A stretch of 64,000 nucleotides of DNA from contig CAJTUZ010000005.1 in NCBI GenBank assembly GCA_910579735.1, forward strand, positions 123,868 to 187,867, given 5' to 3'. Source of the stretch: an uncultured Lachnospiraceae bacterium (GTDB lineage: Bacteria > Bacillota > Clostridia > Lachnospirales > Lachnospiraceae). Of the stretch, positions 16,937 to 25,351 are shown piece by piece; position 1 is the stretch's first letter, and each line of letters begins with the position of its first letter. The notes under the pieces are model-generated. The model did no database searches. It saw only the letters and a program-made list of their open reading frames with translations, and was not told the origin of the DNA. Position numbers and translations under genes: made by a program.

Positions 16937-17752
16937 ATGAACAGAAAAAGGATATTAGCCGCACTGTTGGCCGGAATGATGGTATCTCTTACGGCATGCG
17001 GCGTTACGGCAAGGGACACCGCATCGAAGGACGTGGCGTCAGATGATGCTTCGGACGAAAAGGAAGCAGAAAATCCTGAAACGGAATCGGAGGATGTGGA
17101 TCCGGATGCTGAAACGGAACCGGAAGAGGCGGCTCCGGATGTCGAAGCGGATACTGCAGAGGAGGAATCCGGGACTGAGGATCGTGAAGCGGACACAGAC
17201 GACGGCGAAGAATCGGAAGAAGAGTCTTCAGGAAGATATGAAAAAGGAAATGTGACGGATACGGCATTTGAAAGTAAATGGATCGGTTTCCGCTATGAGC
17301 TGCCGGAAGAATTTACCATGTCATCCCAGGAAGAAATGGATGCGGTTTTGCAGCTTGGCAGTGAAATAATCTATGAAGATAATGCGGATATGATCGTGGA
17401 CTATTCCAAAATGGTCATGGTCTATGAGATGATGGCAATGGACAGATTAAACAATACCGTCAGCGTTTTTGTAGAGCGTACTTCTATGGAACCGGAAGAA
17501 TATGCCGAGGCAATAGAAAGGCAGATGGGGCTTGTAGAAGGTGTGGAGATTGACAGAATTGATGAAGAGAAAGACGCCGAAGTCGGAGGCGTGAAATTTC
17601 ATAAATTCAGTTTCAAACTCGATTACAGCGGCGCAGTGATGTACCAGGATTATTATATGGCGGAAAGAAACGGCAGAATGATCGAGATTCTTTTATCATA
17701 TCATGAAGAATCTGTCAGAGATGTCATGTTAAGCGGTTTTGCGCCATATTAA
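16937..17752 (+). CDS. Acidic lipoprotein of unknown function
   Basis: A 271-residue predicted lipoprotein. The signal peptide (MNRKR, hydrophobic core, lipobox LTAC) has the lipidated cysteine at C21. Residues 25-115 are a disordered linker made almost entirely of D, E, S, T, A and P. The C-terminal part is a compact domain (FESKWIGFRYELPEEFTMSSQEE...) of the kind seen in Lachnospiraceae surface proteins. A GTG nine bases earlier is also in frame, and AAAGG lies 4 bases before the GTG and 13 before the ATG, so the exact start is uncertain. The biased linker codes through repeated GAA/GAT codons. Confidence 0.75.
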   Translation: MNRKRILAALLAGMMVSLTACGVTARDTASKDVASDDASDEKEAENPETESEDVDPDAETEPEEAAPDVEADTAEEESGTEDREADTDDGEESEEESSGRYEKGNVTDTAFESKWIGFRYELPEEFTMSSQEEMDAVLQLGSEIIYEDNADMIVDYSKMVMVYEMMAMDRLNNTVSVFVERTSMEPEEYAEAIERQMGLVEGVEIDRIDEEKDAEVGGVKFHKFSFKLDYSGAVMYQDYYMAERNGRMIEILLSYHEESVRDVMLSGFAPY

Positions 17753-17786
17753 TAATAATAAATTTTTATGAGGGAGAGGATTTAAA

Positions 17787-18170
17787 ATGAATGAGGATTT
17801 AATGGTTACGGCAGTTGCAGCGTCTTTTGGCGTCGGATACATGATCGTGTGTCTGGCCATTGTTGTTGTTGCACTGGTAGGGATGTGGAAAGTGTTTGAG
17901 AAAGCCGGCAAACCGGGCTGGGCAGCTATCATACCGATTTATAATACATATTGTCTGTATGACATGGCATTTGGCAACGGCTGGCTGTTTTTGCTGATGT
18001 TTGTGCCATGTGTTAACTTTATCGTTATGATCATTTGCTGCATTAAACTGGCGAAGGCATTTGGACAGAGCACTGTTTTCGGAGTCGGCCTGATATTTTT
18101 ACCTTTTATCTTTATGCTGATTCTTGGTTTTGGCGACGCACAGTATATTGGAGCTGATAATCAGGCGTAA
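17787..18170 (+). CDS. DUF5684-like small membrane protein
   Basis: A 127-residue protein with three hydrophobic segments. Between the first and second is the diagnostic stretch WKVFEKAGKPGWAAIIPIYNTYCLY, the aromatic-glycine motif I recall from DUF5684 proteins. The last segment (VGLIFLPFIFMLILGFGDAQY) ends in the usual G-F/L-G-x-x-x-Y. GAGGGAGAGGA precedes the ATG. Only 34 bases separate it from the lipoprotein, so the two probably share a transcript. No function is known. Confidence 0.78.
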   Translation: MNEDLMVTAVAASFGVGYMIVCLAIVVVALVGMWKVFEKAGKPGWAAIIPIYNTYCLYDMAFGNGWLFLLMFVPCVNFIVMIICCIKLAKAFGQSTVFGVGLIFLPFIFMLILGFGDAQYIGADNQA

Positions 18171-18177
18171 ACGGAAG

Positions 18178-18252
18178 ATGCAGCCAATGCGGTTCGGATA
18201 TTGTATTTTTTTAAGTACAATTTGCGCGGCGGTTGCATTTTTATTTTTATTA
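18178..18252 (+). terminator. Likely terminator after the DUF5684 gene
   Basis: TGCAGCC near 18179 pairs with GGTTGCA near 18231, with a second small stem between them, and is followed by TTTTTATTTTTAT. The long loop makes it less certain. Confidence 0.5.
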
Positions 18253-18289
18253 TGATATACAATTATTATGAAAAATGCATTGAAGGAGA

Positions 18290-18589
18290 CTCGCCATACG
18301 GAAAACGACAGGAATACGGCGTCACCGACTGAGAGCGCTGTTTGTGGGAAGTAAGGACTGGGAACACTCCGGAGCAGATCATCCGAACCGGAAAGAGATG
18401 ATGCCTGAACAGAGAAGATCGGGTACATATTATTGCAGTAGGGTGGTACGTTGCACGCGTTAAGTGTCAGAGTGGGCAGGGCGGTAAAACATCTTGTTGG
18501 AGATGGCGGCTTGTCAATGCGGGTGGTACCGCGGGTAAGAATGATTATCCGTCCCGGAATACGTAAATTGTATTCCGGGACTTTTTTTA
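18290..18589 (+). promoter_or_regulatory. T-box leader with terminator upstream of aspS
   Basis: tRNA-sensing leader that lets transcription continue when the matching tRNA is uncharged. The invariant T-box GGGTGGTACCGCGG is at 18521-18534. The competing terminator is a perfect 12-bp stem (GTCCCGGAATAC with GTATTCCGGGAC, 18551-18582) followed by seven T. The 5' limit is approximate. The specifier codon could not be fixed: both GAC and AAC triplets occur in the stem I region, so tRNA-Asp or tRNA-Asn may be sensed. An exact extra copy of GGGTGGTAC lies at 18441, 80 bases earlier. This leader fills most of the gap before aspS. Confidence 0.88.
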
Positions 18590-18653
18590 TGCGCAGGCCG
18601 CACGGCAGCATAAAAAAGTCCCGGAACCAAGACAGAAAGGGGCAAGATCAGAG

Positions 18654-20402
18654 ATGAAAACAGAAAGCGTTTACAGAGAAGTAACATTAGGGCAGATTGG
18701 AGAAGAGGATATCGGCAGAGAACTAAAAGCGGCCGGCTGGATTGAGAATATCAGGGATCACGGCGGTGTGTCTTTTGTGGATCTGCGGGATATGTACGGC
18801 GTTTTGCAGGTCGTTATGCGGGATACCTCTTTGCTGTCGGGACTGTCCAGAGAAATGTGCGTTTCCCTGCAGGGAGTTATTGAAAAGAGAGATGCGGAGA
18901 CCTATAATCCGAAGATCCCGACCGGAACGATCGAAATGGAAGCCCATAAAGTAGAGGTGCTTGGGAAAGTTTATAAGCAGCTTCCATTTGAAATCATGAC
19001 TTCCAGGGAAACGAGAGAGGATGTACGTTTGAAGTACCGCTACCTTGACCTGCGGAATAAAAAAGTAAAGGATAACATTATTTTCCGTTCCAGAGTGATC
19101 TCCTTTTTGCGGGAGAAAATGAGTGAAATGGGATTTTTGGAGATCCAGACGCCTATCCTGTGCGCTTCTTCGCCGGAGGGGGCGAGAGATTATATCGTGC
19201 CCTCCAGAAAATATAAAGGGAAATTTTATGCGCTGCCGCAGGCGCCGCAGCAGTATAAACAGCTCCTTATGGTATCGGGATTTGATAAATACTTTCAGAT
19301 CGCACCCTGCTTTCGGGATGAAGATGCCCGCGCCGATCGTTCGCCGGGAGAGTTTTACCAGTTGGATTTTGAGATGAGCTTTGCCGCGCAGGAAGATGTT
19401 TTTCGCGTCGGAGAAGAGGTGCTGTCCGCTGCCTTTGAAAAATTTGCACCGGAAGGGTATGAAGTGACCAAGGCGCCTTATCCGGTTTACAGTTATAGGC
19501 AGGCCATGCTGGAGTTTGGTACGGATAAACCGGACTTAAGAAACCCGCTGCGCATCATTGATCTGACAGAATTTTTTGCAGTGTGCCTGTTTAAACCCTT
19601 CCATAACAGGACAGTTCGTGCAATAAAAGTGCATACACAGATGTCTAAAGGATTTCATGAAAAGCTGCTTACTTTTGCAACCGACATGGGAATGGGGGGC
19701 CTCGGTTATCTTGAGGTGGCTGAAGATATGTCTTATAAAGGGCCGATCGATAAATTCATTCCGGAAGAGAAGAAAAAGGAACTTGCCGTTCTGGCGGGAC
19801 TTTCCGCCGGAGACACGATTTTCTTTATTGCGGATCACGAGACAAAGGCCGCTTATTATGCAGGAAAGATTCGGACCAAACTGGGAGAAAGCCTGGATCT
19901 GCTGGAGAAAAAGGCATATCGTTTCTGCTATGTCAACGATTTCCCGATGTACGAGGAAGATCCGGACACGAAACAGATCGGTTTCACCCATAACCCGTTT
20001 TCTATGCCGCAGGGAGGGCTGCAGGCATTGGAAACGCAGGATCCGCTTACGATCCTGGCTTACCAGTATGACATTGTATGTAACGGAGTAGAATTATCTT
20101 CCGGCGCCGTGCGGAACCATGATATGGATATTATGGTCAGAGCTTTTGCAATTGCAGGATATAATGAGGAAACTTTAAAAAATAAATTCGGCGCGCTCTA
20201 TAGTGCATTCCAGTTTGGCGCTCCGCCGCATGCAGGAATGGCGCCGGGCATAGACCGTATGATCATGCTGTTGCGGGGCGAGGAAAACATCAGGGAAGTC
20301 ATTGCCTTTCCGATGAACGCTGCGGCACAGGATCTTATGTGCGGCGCGCCGGGCGAAGTGACGGAACAGCAACTGCGGGAAGTGCATATGAAGATCAGAT
20401 AA
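18654..20402 (+). CDS. aspS: Aspartyl-tRNA synthetase
   Basis: Charges tRNA-Asp, and very likely tRNA-Asn, with aspartate. It is a 582-residue bacterial-type class II enzyme: N-terminal OB anticodon domain (about 15-105), motif 1 region, motif 2 FRDEDARADRSPGEFYQLDFEMSF, a GAD insertion (about 290-410), and motif 3 GMAPGIDRMIMLL near 530. The gene is followed immediately by gatCAB and no asnS is seen, so a non-discriminating enzyme feeding the amidotransferase is likely. It is controlled by the T-box leader upstream. The ATG is about 12 bases after AAAGGGG. Confidence 0.95.
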   Translation: MKTESVYREVTLGQIGEEDIGRELKAAGWIENIRDHGGVSFVDLRDMYGVLQVVMRDTSLLSGLSREMCVSLQGVIEKRDAETYNPKIPTGTIEMEAHKVEVLGKVYKQLPFEIMTSRETREDVRLKYRYLDLRNKKVKDNIIFRSRVISFLREKMSEMGFLEIQTPILCASSPEGARDYIVPSRKYKGKFYALPQAPQQYKQLLMVSGFDKYFQIAPCFRDEDARADRSPGEFYQLDFEMSFAAQEDVFRVGEEVLSAAFEKFAPEGYEVTKAPYPVYSYRQAMLEFGTDKPDLRNPLRIIDLTEFFAVCLFKPFHNRTVRAIKVHTQMSKGFHEKLLTFATDMGMGGLGYLEVAEDMSYKGPIDKFIPEEKKKELAVLAGLSAGDTIFFIADHETKAAYYAGKIRTKLGESLDLLEKKAYRFCYVNDFPMYEEDPDTKQIGFTHNPFSMPQGGLQALETQDPLTILAYQYDIVCNGVELSSGAVRNHDMDIMVRAFAIAGYNEETLKNKFGALYSAFQFGAPPHAGMAPGIDRMIMLLRGEENIREVIAFPMNAAAQDLMCGAPGEVTEQQLREVHMKIR

Positions 20403-20416
20403 GGAGGCGTATCTTT

Positions 20417-20707
20417 ATGGCAAATGTAATCGATGATGAAACAATAGAATATGTAGCCATTCTGGCGAAGCTGGAACTTACGGATGAAGAGAGGGCACAG
20501 GCAGGGAAGGATATGGGCAGGATGCTCGATTATATCGACAAGCTGGCCGAACTGGATACGGATGGCGTAGAACCGATGTCGCATATTTTTCCGGTACAAA
20601 ACGTATTTCGGGAAGATGAAGTGAAAAACTCTGACATAAGGGAACAGTTATTGGCAAATGCGCCGCAACAAAAAGAAGGGATGTTTGTAGTGCCCAGAAC
20701 ATTTTAA
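20417..20707 (+). CDS. gatC: Asp/Glu-tRNA amidotransferase subunit C
   Basis: Small 96-residue subunit that wraps around GatA and stabilises the GatCAB complex. It shows the family pattern IEYVAILAKLELTDEER near the start, then a helix with MLDYIDKLAELDTDGVEPM and the conserved end V-P-R-T-F. The start is the ATG 9 bases after AAGGAGG; the longer open frame runs back into aspS and is not used. The aspS stop is 14 bases upstream, so the genes are cotranscribed. Confidence 0.95.
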   Translation: MANVIDDETIEYVAILAKLELTDEERAQAGKDMGRMLDYIDKLAELDTDGVEPMSHIFPVQNVFREDEVKNSDIREQLLANAPQQKEGMFVVPRTF

Positions 20708-20786
20708 CGCACACGAAATGGTAATGCGGGAGACGGGCAGGAAATTACGGTTACGGAAGCTCTTATGATAAGGAGTATGATAGAAG

Positions 20787-22289
20787 ATGAGTTTATTGAA
20801 GATGACTGCGGCAGAGCTTGCCGCGGCAATTAAAGAAGGCAGAACGACGGCCGTAGAGGCAGTGCAGGAAACGCTTGCACAGATAGAGGAAAAGGAACGT
20901 CTCTATCATGCCTATGTGACTGTCGATAAAGAAAAGGCGCTTGCACAGGCGGCGGCCGTGCAGGAGAAAATAGAAAAAGGAGAGCTTACAGGGCCGCTTG
21001 CGGGCGTGCCGGTGGCGATCAAAGATAACCTGTGCACGGAAGGAATGCTTACGACATGTTCTTCGAGGATACTGGCTGATTTTATACCGTCATATTCCGC
21101 CGAAGCCGTTTTGAATCTGCAGAAGGCAGGAGCGGTCATTGTGGGCAAAACGAATATGGATGAGTTTGCAATGGGTTCTACGACGGAAACCTCGGCATTC
21201 GGCGTCACGAGAAATCCGTGGAATCCGGAACATGTGCCGGGCGGTTCTTCCGGCGGTTCGGCGGCTGCTGTGGCCGCAGGAGAATGTTTTTATGCGCTGG
21301 GTTCCGACACGGGCGGTTCGATCAGACAGCCGGCATCGTTTTGCGGCGTAGTCGGTATGAAGCCTACGTATGGGACGGTGTCACGCTGCGGACTGATTGC
21401 CTACGCTTCCTCTCTGGATCAGATCGGACCGTTGGCAAAGGACGTAACGGACTGCGCGCTCATTCTGGAAGCCGTTACCTCCCATGATCATAAAGATTCT
21501 ACTTCTATAGAAAGAAAGGATACGGACTTTGCGGCGGCGCTCAGGGAAGACGTCAAAGGCATGAAGATCGGTATACCGAAAGACTATTTTAAAGAAGGTC
21601 TGGATGTAGAGGTCGGGGAGGCTGTTTTAAATGCCGCCCGCGTATTGGAAGAAAAAGGCGCCGTTGTGGAGTATTTTGACTTAAGTCTGGTAGACTATGC
21701 CGTTCCGGCTTACTATACGATCGCAGCGGCAGAAGCAAGTTCCAATCTGGAGCGTTTTGACGGTATCAAGTACGGTTACCGGAGCGCCGGTAGTAAGGGA
21801 CTTCATGATATGTATAAAAAATCCCGCTCCGAAGGTTTCGGCGAGGAAGTCAGGCGCCGTATCATGCTGGGGGCTTTCGTACTGAGTTCCGGTTATTATG
21901 ATGCCTATTATTTAAAGGCCCTGAAAGTGAAAGCATTGATAAAGAAGGCATTTGACGAGGCATTTGAGAAATATGATATGATCTTGAGTCCGGCTGCGCC
22001 GACAATGGCGCCAAAGCTTGGAGAGAGCCTGGCAGATCCGATCAAAATGTACCTCGGCGATATCTATACGATTGCCGTAAATCTGGCTGGCCTTCCGGCA
22101 ATCAGTCTGCCGTGCGGATACTGTCGTGCGGGACTGCCGGTCGGCATGCAGCTTATCGGTGACTGTTTTCAGGAAAAAAAGCTGATCCGCGCGGCATATA
22201 CTTACGAGAAAGCGGCAGGAACCTTATCCGCAAGAGGTTTATTTCCTGCAGACCGTATAACCTCTGTAACGGGAAAGGAGGAGCGATGA
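20787..22289 (+). CDS. gatA: Asp/Glu-tRNA amidotransferase subunit A (amidase)
   Basis: Glutaminase subunit that releases ammonia for the amidation of misacylated Asp-tRNA-Asn or Glu-tRNA-Gln. It has 500 residues with the full amidase signature: catalytic lysine in VPVAIKDNLC, GGSSGGSAAAVAAGE, and the nucleophile region GSDTGGSIRQPASFCG forming the Ser-cisSer-Lys triad. The C-terminal NLAGLPAISLPCG segment is typical of GatA. The stop is one base before the gatB start. Confidence 0.97.
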   Translation: MSLLKMTAAELAAAIKEGRTTAVEAVQETLAQIEEKERLYHAYVTVDKEKALAQAAAVQEKIEKGELTGPLAGVPVAIKDNLCTEGMLTTCSSRILADFIPSYSAEAVLNLQKAGAVIVGKTNMDEFAMGSTTETSAFGVTRNPWNPEHVPGGSSGGSAAAVAAGECFYALGSDTGGSIRQPASFCGVVGMKPTYGTVSRCGLIAYASSLDQIGPLAKDVTDCALILEAVTSHDHKDSTSIERKDTDFAAALREDVKGMKIGIPKDYFKEGLDVEVGEAVLNAARVLEEKGAVVEYFDLSLVDYAVPAYYTIAAAEASSNLERFDGIKYGYRSAGSKGLHDMYKKSRSEGFGEEVRRRIMLGAFVLSSGYYDAYYLKALKVKALIKKAFDEAFEKYDMILSPAAPTMAPKLGESLADPIKMYLGDIYTIAVNLAGLPAISLPCGYCRAGLPVGMQLIGDCFQEKKLIRAAYTYEKAAGTLSARGLFPADRITSVTGKEER

Positions 22290-22290
22290 A

Positions 22291-23724
22291 ATGGCAAAAG
22301 AATATGAGACTGTCATCGGACTGGAAGTCCATGTAGAACTGGCGACAAAGACCAAGATCTTCTGCGGCTGTTCCACCGCTTTCGGCGGAGCGCCCAATAC
22401 GCAGACATGCCCGGTCTGTACCGGGATGCCCGGTTCATTACCGGTACTCAATAAAAAGGTGCTTGTATATGCTGTTGCCGTAGGACTTGCAACAAACTGT
22501 GAGATTACCAGATACTGCAAGTTTGACAGAAAGAATTACTTTTATCCCGATAATCCGCAGAACTACCAGATCTCCCAGCTCTATCTGCCGATCTGCCGAA
22601 ATGGCAGCGTAACCATTGAAGCAGAAGATGGCACGGAGAAGGTGATCGGCATTCATGAGATTCATATGGAAGAAGATGCCGGTAAATTGATCCATGACGA
22701 ATGGGAAGACTGTTCTTTGGTAGATTATAACCGTTCCGGCGTGCCGCTTATTGAGATCGTTTCTAAACCGGATATGAGAAATGCGCAGGAGGTGATCGCC
22801 TATCTTGAAAAGCTGCGTATGATCATTCAGTATCTTGGGGCATCCGACTGTAAACTGCAGGAGGGGTCCATGCGGGCCGATGTCAATTTGTCTGTCCGTG
22901 AAGCGGGGAAGGAAGCATTCGGCACAAGAACGGAAATGAAGAACCTGAACTCTTTCAAGGCGATTACCAGAGCGATTGAAGCAGAAAAAGAGCGGCAGAT
23001 CGACTTGTTGGAAGCGGGCAGGGAAGTCGTGCAGGAAACAAGAAGATGGGATGATGTCAAAGGCGAATCCTATGCAATGAGAAGTAAAGAAGATGCACAG
23101 GATTATCGGTATTTTCCGGATCCGGACCTTGTACCTATTGTAGTGAGCGATGAAATGTTAGAGGAGATCCGGGCCGGGCAGCCGGAATTTCGAACCGAAA
23201 AAATGGCCCGTTACCGGGAAGAATACGGCATACCTGATTATGATATTGACATCATTACCGGTTCAAAGCATATGGCAGATCTTTTTGAAGAGACTGTCGT
23301 ACTTTGCAAACAGCCTAAAAAAGTATCCAACTGGCTTATGGGAGAGACGATGCGTCTGATGAAAGAAAAAGAAATGGATGCACAGGATCTGCGTTTTTCT
23401 CCGGAAAATCTTGCGAAACTGATTGCACTTGCAGATAGTAAAGCGATCAACGGTTCCGTGGCCAAGGAAGTATTTGAGATTATGTTTGAACAGGATATTG
23501 ACCCTGAGAAATATGTGGAAGAAAAAGGACTAAAAACGGTAAGCGACGAAGGCGCGCTTCGAAAGACGATAGAGGAAGTGATCGCGGCTAACCCGCAGTC
23601 GGTGAAAGATTACCGAAACGGGAAAGAAAAGGCGGTCGGCTTCCTTGTCGGTCAGACGATGAAGGCCATGAAAGGCAAAGCAGATCCCGGTATGATCCAT
23701 CAGCTTTTAAAGGAAATGCTGTAG
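22291..23724 (+). CDS. gatB: Asp/Glu-tRNA amidotransferase subunit B
   Basis: Kinase and tRNA-binding subunit that phosphorylates the misacylated aminoacyl group and transfers ammonia. It has 477 residues: N-terminal cradle with GLEVHVELATKTKIFCGCS and CPVCTGMPGSLPVLN (zinc-type cysteines), the HMEEDAGKLIHD motif, and the C-terminal helical YqeY-like tail ending in GMIHQLLKEML. The ATG is one base after the gatA stop, with GGAGG inside the gatA end. It ends the T-box-controlled aspS-gatCAB unit. The next gene converges. Confidence 0.97.
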   Translation: MAKEYETVIGLEVHVELATKTKIFCGCSTAFGGAPNTQTCPVCTGMPGSLPVLNKKVLVYAVAVGLATNCEITRYCKFDRKNYFYPDNPQNYQISQLYLPICRNGSVTIEAEDGTEKVIGIHEIHMEEDAGKLIHDEWEDCSLVDYNRSGVPLIEIVSKPDMRNAQEVIAYLEKLRMIIQYLGASDCKLQEGSMRADVNLSVREAGKEAFGTRTEMKNLNSFKAITRAIEAEKERQIDLLEAGREVVQETRRWDDVKGESYAMRSKEDAQDYRYFPDPDLVPIVVSDEMLEEIRAGQPEFRTEKMARYREEYGIPDYDIDIITGSKHMADLFEETVVLCKQPKKVSNWLMGETMRLMKEKEMDAQDLRFSPENLAKLIALADSKAINGSVAKEVFEIMFEQDIDPEKYVEEKGLKTVSDEGALRKTIEEVIAANPQSVKDYRNGKEKAVGFLVGQTMKAMKGKADPGMIHQLLKEML

Positions 23725-23753
23725 GGAACCGTACTTTGGACAGTGCAGAAAAG

Positions 23754-24560
23754 TTATTCCTCCATAAAATATAGAAACTGTATGATCGTATCGATTCTGG
23801 ATGCGGATAAGGGAACACCGAGAACAGCTTCGGACGGGTATCCCTGATACATTACATTGGCTGCAGTCAGATAATCATAGCAACCGCTCTTCATGAACCT
23901 GTTTTCCGGCGGAAGGCAGATGCCTACCGGAACCGGCTGTTCCATGGAAGAAGGATCACGATGATTTATGACAAATGTGTCAGGATTTGGCAGTTCGTCC
24001 ATAGTCTGGAACGTATCGTCGTCCCCGGCATCAAAAGCGGCGGCATCCGTATAATAGAGATGATCCTGATATTTGTTAAGAAGTTCCTCCGGCAGAAGGG
24101 TACGTAAGTCAGTGAACATTTCGTTCCTTGCGTATCCTTCGAATACGGCCGTATCCGCAACAATAACGTCTACGATGCCGGACTGTACCATAACAAGTAA
24201 TTTTTCCGTACTGGAGATGGAATACTGGCTGGTATCGTTCTGGGAAAGCATGAAAGAGGTATCGACAGAAGAAAGGTATTCGTCCGTATCGATTCCGGCA
24301 TAGGCTGCGAATTCGTCTCCCCAGCCGTTATTTTCCGAATAGGCCATATCGGCATTGACAAACGCCGCATAAAAGGCGTACTCTTTATTGGTCACATATT
24401 GATGGACAAACATCACAAGGAAAGAAACAACGGCAATTACAACAAATGTGTGTATTTTATAGTAGTACCAGAAATAAGAAAGTTTGCCCTTTAAAGACAT
24501 CTCTTTTGTTTTCTGATGCTGTTCTCTTATTTCTCCGCTCATGGAATTTTGGGACGACAT
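23754..24560 (-). CDS. Conserved single-pass membrane protein, unknown function
   Basis: A 268-residue protein. A charged cytoplasmic start (about 1-37) is followed by one membrane helix (HTFVVIAVVSFLVMFVHQYV, about 38-57) and a roughly 200-residue extracellular domain. That domain has solute-binding-like features: VDVIVADTAVFEGYARNEMFTDLRTLLPEELL, FVINHRD and VPVGICLPPENRFM resemble type 2 substrate-binding domains tethered by an N-terminal helix. I recall similar Lachnospiraceae proteins without assigned function. It is transcribed away from the DUF6106 gene and converges on gatB. Confidence 0.65.
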   Translation of the reverse strand: MSSQNSMSGEIREQHQKTKEMSLKGKLSYFWYYYKIHTFVVIAVVSFLVMFVHQYVTNKEYAFYAAFVNADMAYSENNGWGDEFAAYAGIDTDEYLSSVDTSFMLSQNDTSQYSISSTEKLLVMVQSGIVDVIVADTAVFEGYARNEMFTDLRTLLPEELLNKYQDHLYYTDAAAFDAGDDDTFQTMDELPNPDTFVINHRDPSSMEQPVPVGICLPPENRFMKSGCYDYLTAANVMYQGYPSEAVLGVPLSASRIDTIIQFLYFMEE

Positions 24561-24653
24561 AGCAGGATCTCCTTTTCATGTCCGCGTGACGGACTTTCTT
24601 ATTAAGAAAAAATAACACATTTTTTTTATTTTTTCAACTTCTTTGACATTTGC

Positions 24654-24682
24654 TTGCAACTTTTTTGAAATTGTTATATTAT
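24654..24682 (+). promoter_or_regulatory. Promoter of the DUF6106 gene
   Basis: TTGCAA, 17 bases, TATTAT, 38 bases before the ATG. A nearby TTGACA at 24643 has no -10 at a usable distance. Confidence 0.5.
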
Positions 24683-24719
24683 AGGTTCATATACACTGGT
24701 AGAGGAAAGGATATAATTT

Positions 24720-25220
24720 ATGATAAGTGAAACTTATGTAGAACATCTTGTTGCAAGGAAAACACCGTTTTTTATGCGTTTTCTGAAGACTCTGCTTATT
24801 ATGTTTACAGCATGTTTCGTATTGATCGGTCTTACGTTTATGAATGCACTGGCGCTGCTTTTGGCTGTGGTGGCAGGCGTTGCATCATATTTTGTCTATA
24901 TGAATGCGGATATTGAATATGAGTACCTGTATTTGGACAAGGAAATCAGTGTCGATAAGGTTATGGCAAAAAGCAAGAGAAAAAAAGTGGCAGCTTATGA
25001 TATAGAGCGCATGGAAATTCTGGCGCCTGTGAAGTCTTATCATCTGGACGATTACAGAAACCGTACAATGAAGACAATAGATTACAGCTCAGGCACTGCG
25101 CAGAATGATAAAACATATATGATGGTTTATGAAGGAAATATTAAAATAATGTGGGAGCCGAGTCCTGAAATGGTAAAAGCGATTCAGATGGTGGCGCCGC
25201 GTAAGGTATTTACCGATTAA
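24720..25220 (+). CDS. DUF6106-like membrane protein
   Basis: A 166-residue protein with two adjacent membrane helices (about 20-40 and 42-60) and a cytoplasmic C-terminal domain. It keeps the family pattern ADIEYEYLYLDKEISVDKVMAKSKRKKVAAYD, then a segment ending in WEPSPEMVKAIQMVAPRKVF. I recall this as DUF6106, common in Lachnospiraceae and often near guaB or other housekeeping genes. AGAGGAAAGG precedes the ATG. A hairpin follows the stop. Function is unknown. Confidence 0.75.
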   Translation: MISETYVEHLVARKTPFFMRFLKTLLIMFTACFVLIGLTFMNALALLLAVVAGVASYFVYMNADIEYEYLYLDKEISVDKVMAKSKRKKVAAYDIERMEILAPVKSYHLDDYRNRTMKTIDYSSGTAQNDKTYMMVYEGNIKIMWEPSPEMVKAIQMVAPRKVFTD

Positions 25221-25231
25221 CCAAGGAAAGT

Positions 25232-25266
25232 CTACTGTCAGTTGTTTGGCTGGCAGTACTTTTAAT
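25232..25266 (+). terminator. Terminator after the DUF6106 gene
   Basis: TACTGTCAG pairs with CTGGCAGTA (one wobble) around an 8-base loop, followed by CTTTTAAT. Confidence 0.65.
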
Positions 25267-25270
25267 ATAA

Positions 25271-25303
25271 GGGTGTCCCGCAGAGCGTGGCATCCGTTGT
25301 TTT
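25271..25303 (+). other. Second hairpin in the guaB leader
   Basis: GGGTGTCCCGC and GCGTGGCATCC form a long stem with one mismatch and an AGA loop, followed by GTTGTTTT. It lies right behind the first hairpin and about 50 bases before guaB. It may be a backup terminator or a leader attenuator. No purine-riboswitch core was found here. Confidence 0.45.
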
Positions 25304-25351
25304 ATATAAAAGAACTATTAACATCCACAATTACAAACAGGAGGAGAGAAA

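Noticed and set aside
24643..24648. TTGACA as the -35 of the DUF6106 gene
   Set aside because: No -10-like sequence at a usable distance; TTGCAA at 24654 fits better.
25221..25351. Purine riboswitch before guaB
   Set aside because: None of the conserved loop or junction sequences of the purine aptamer were found.
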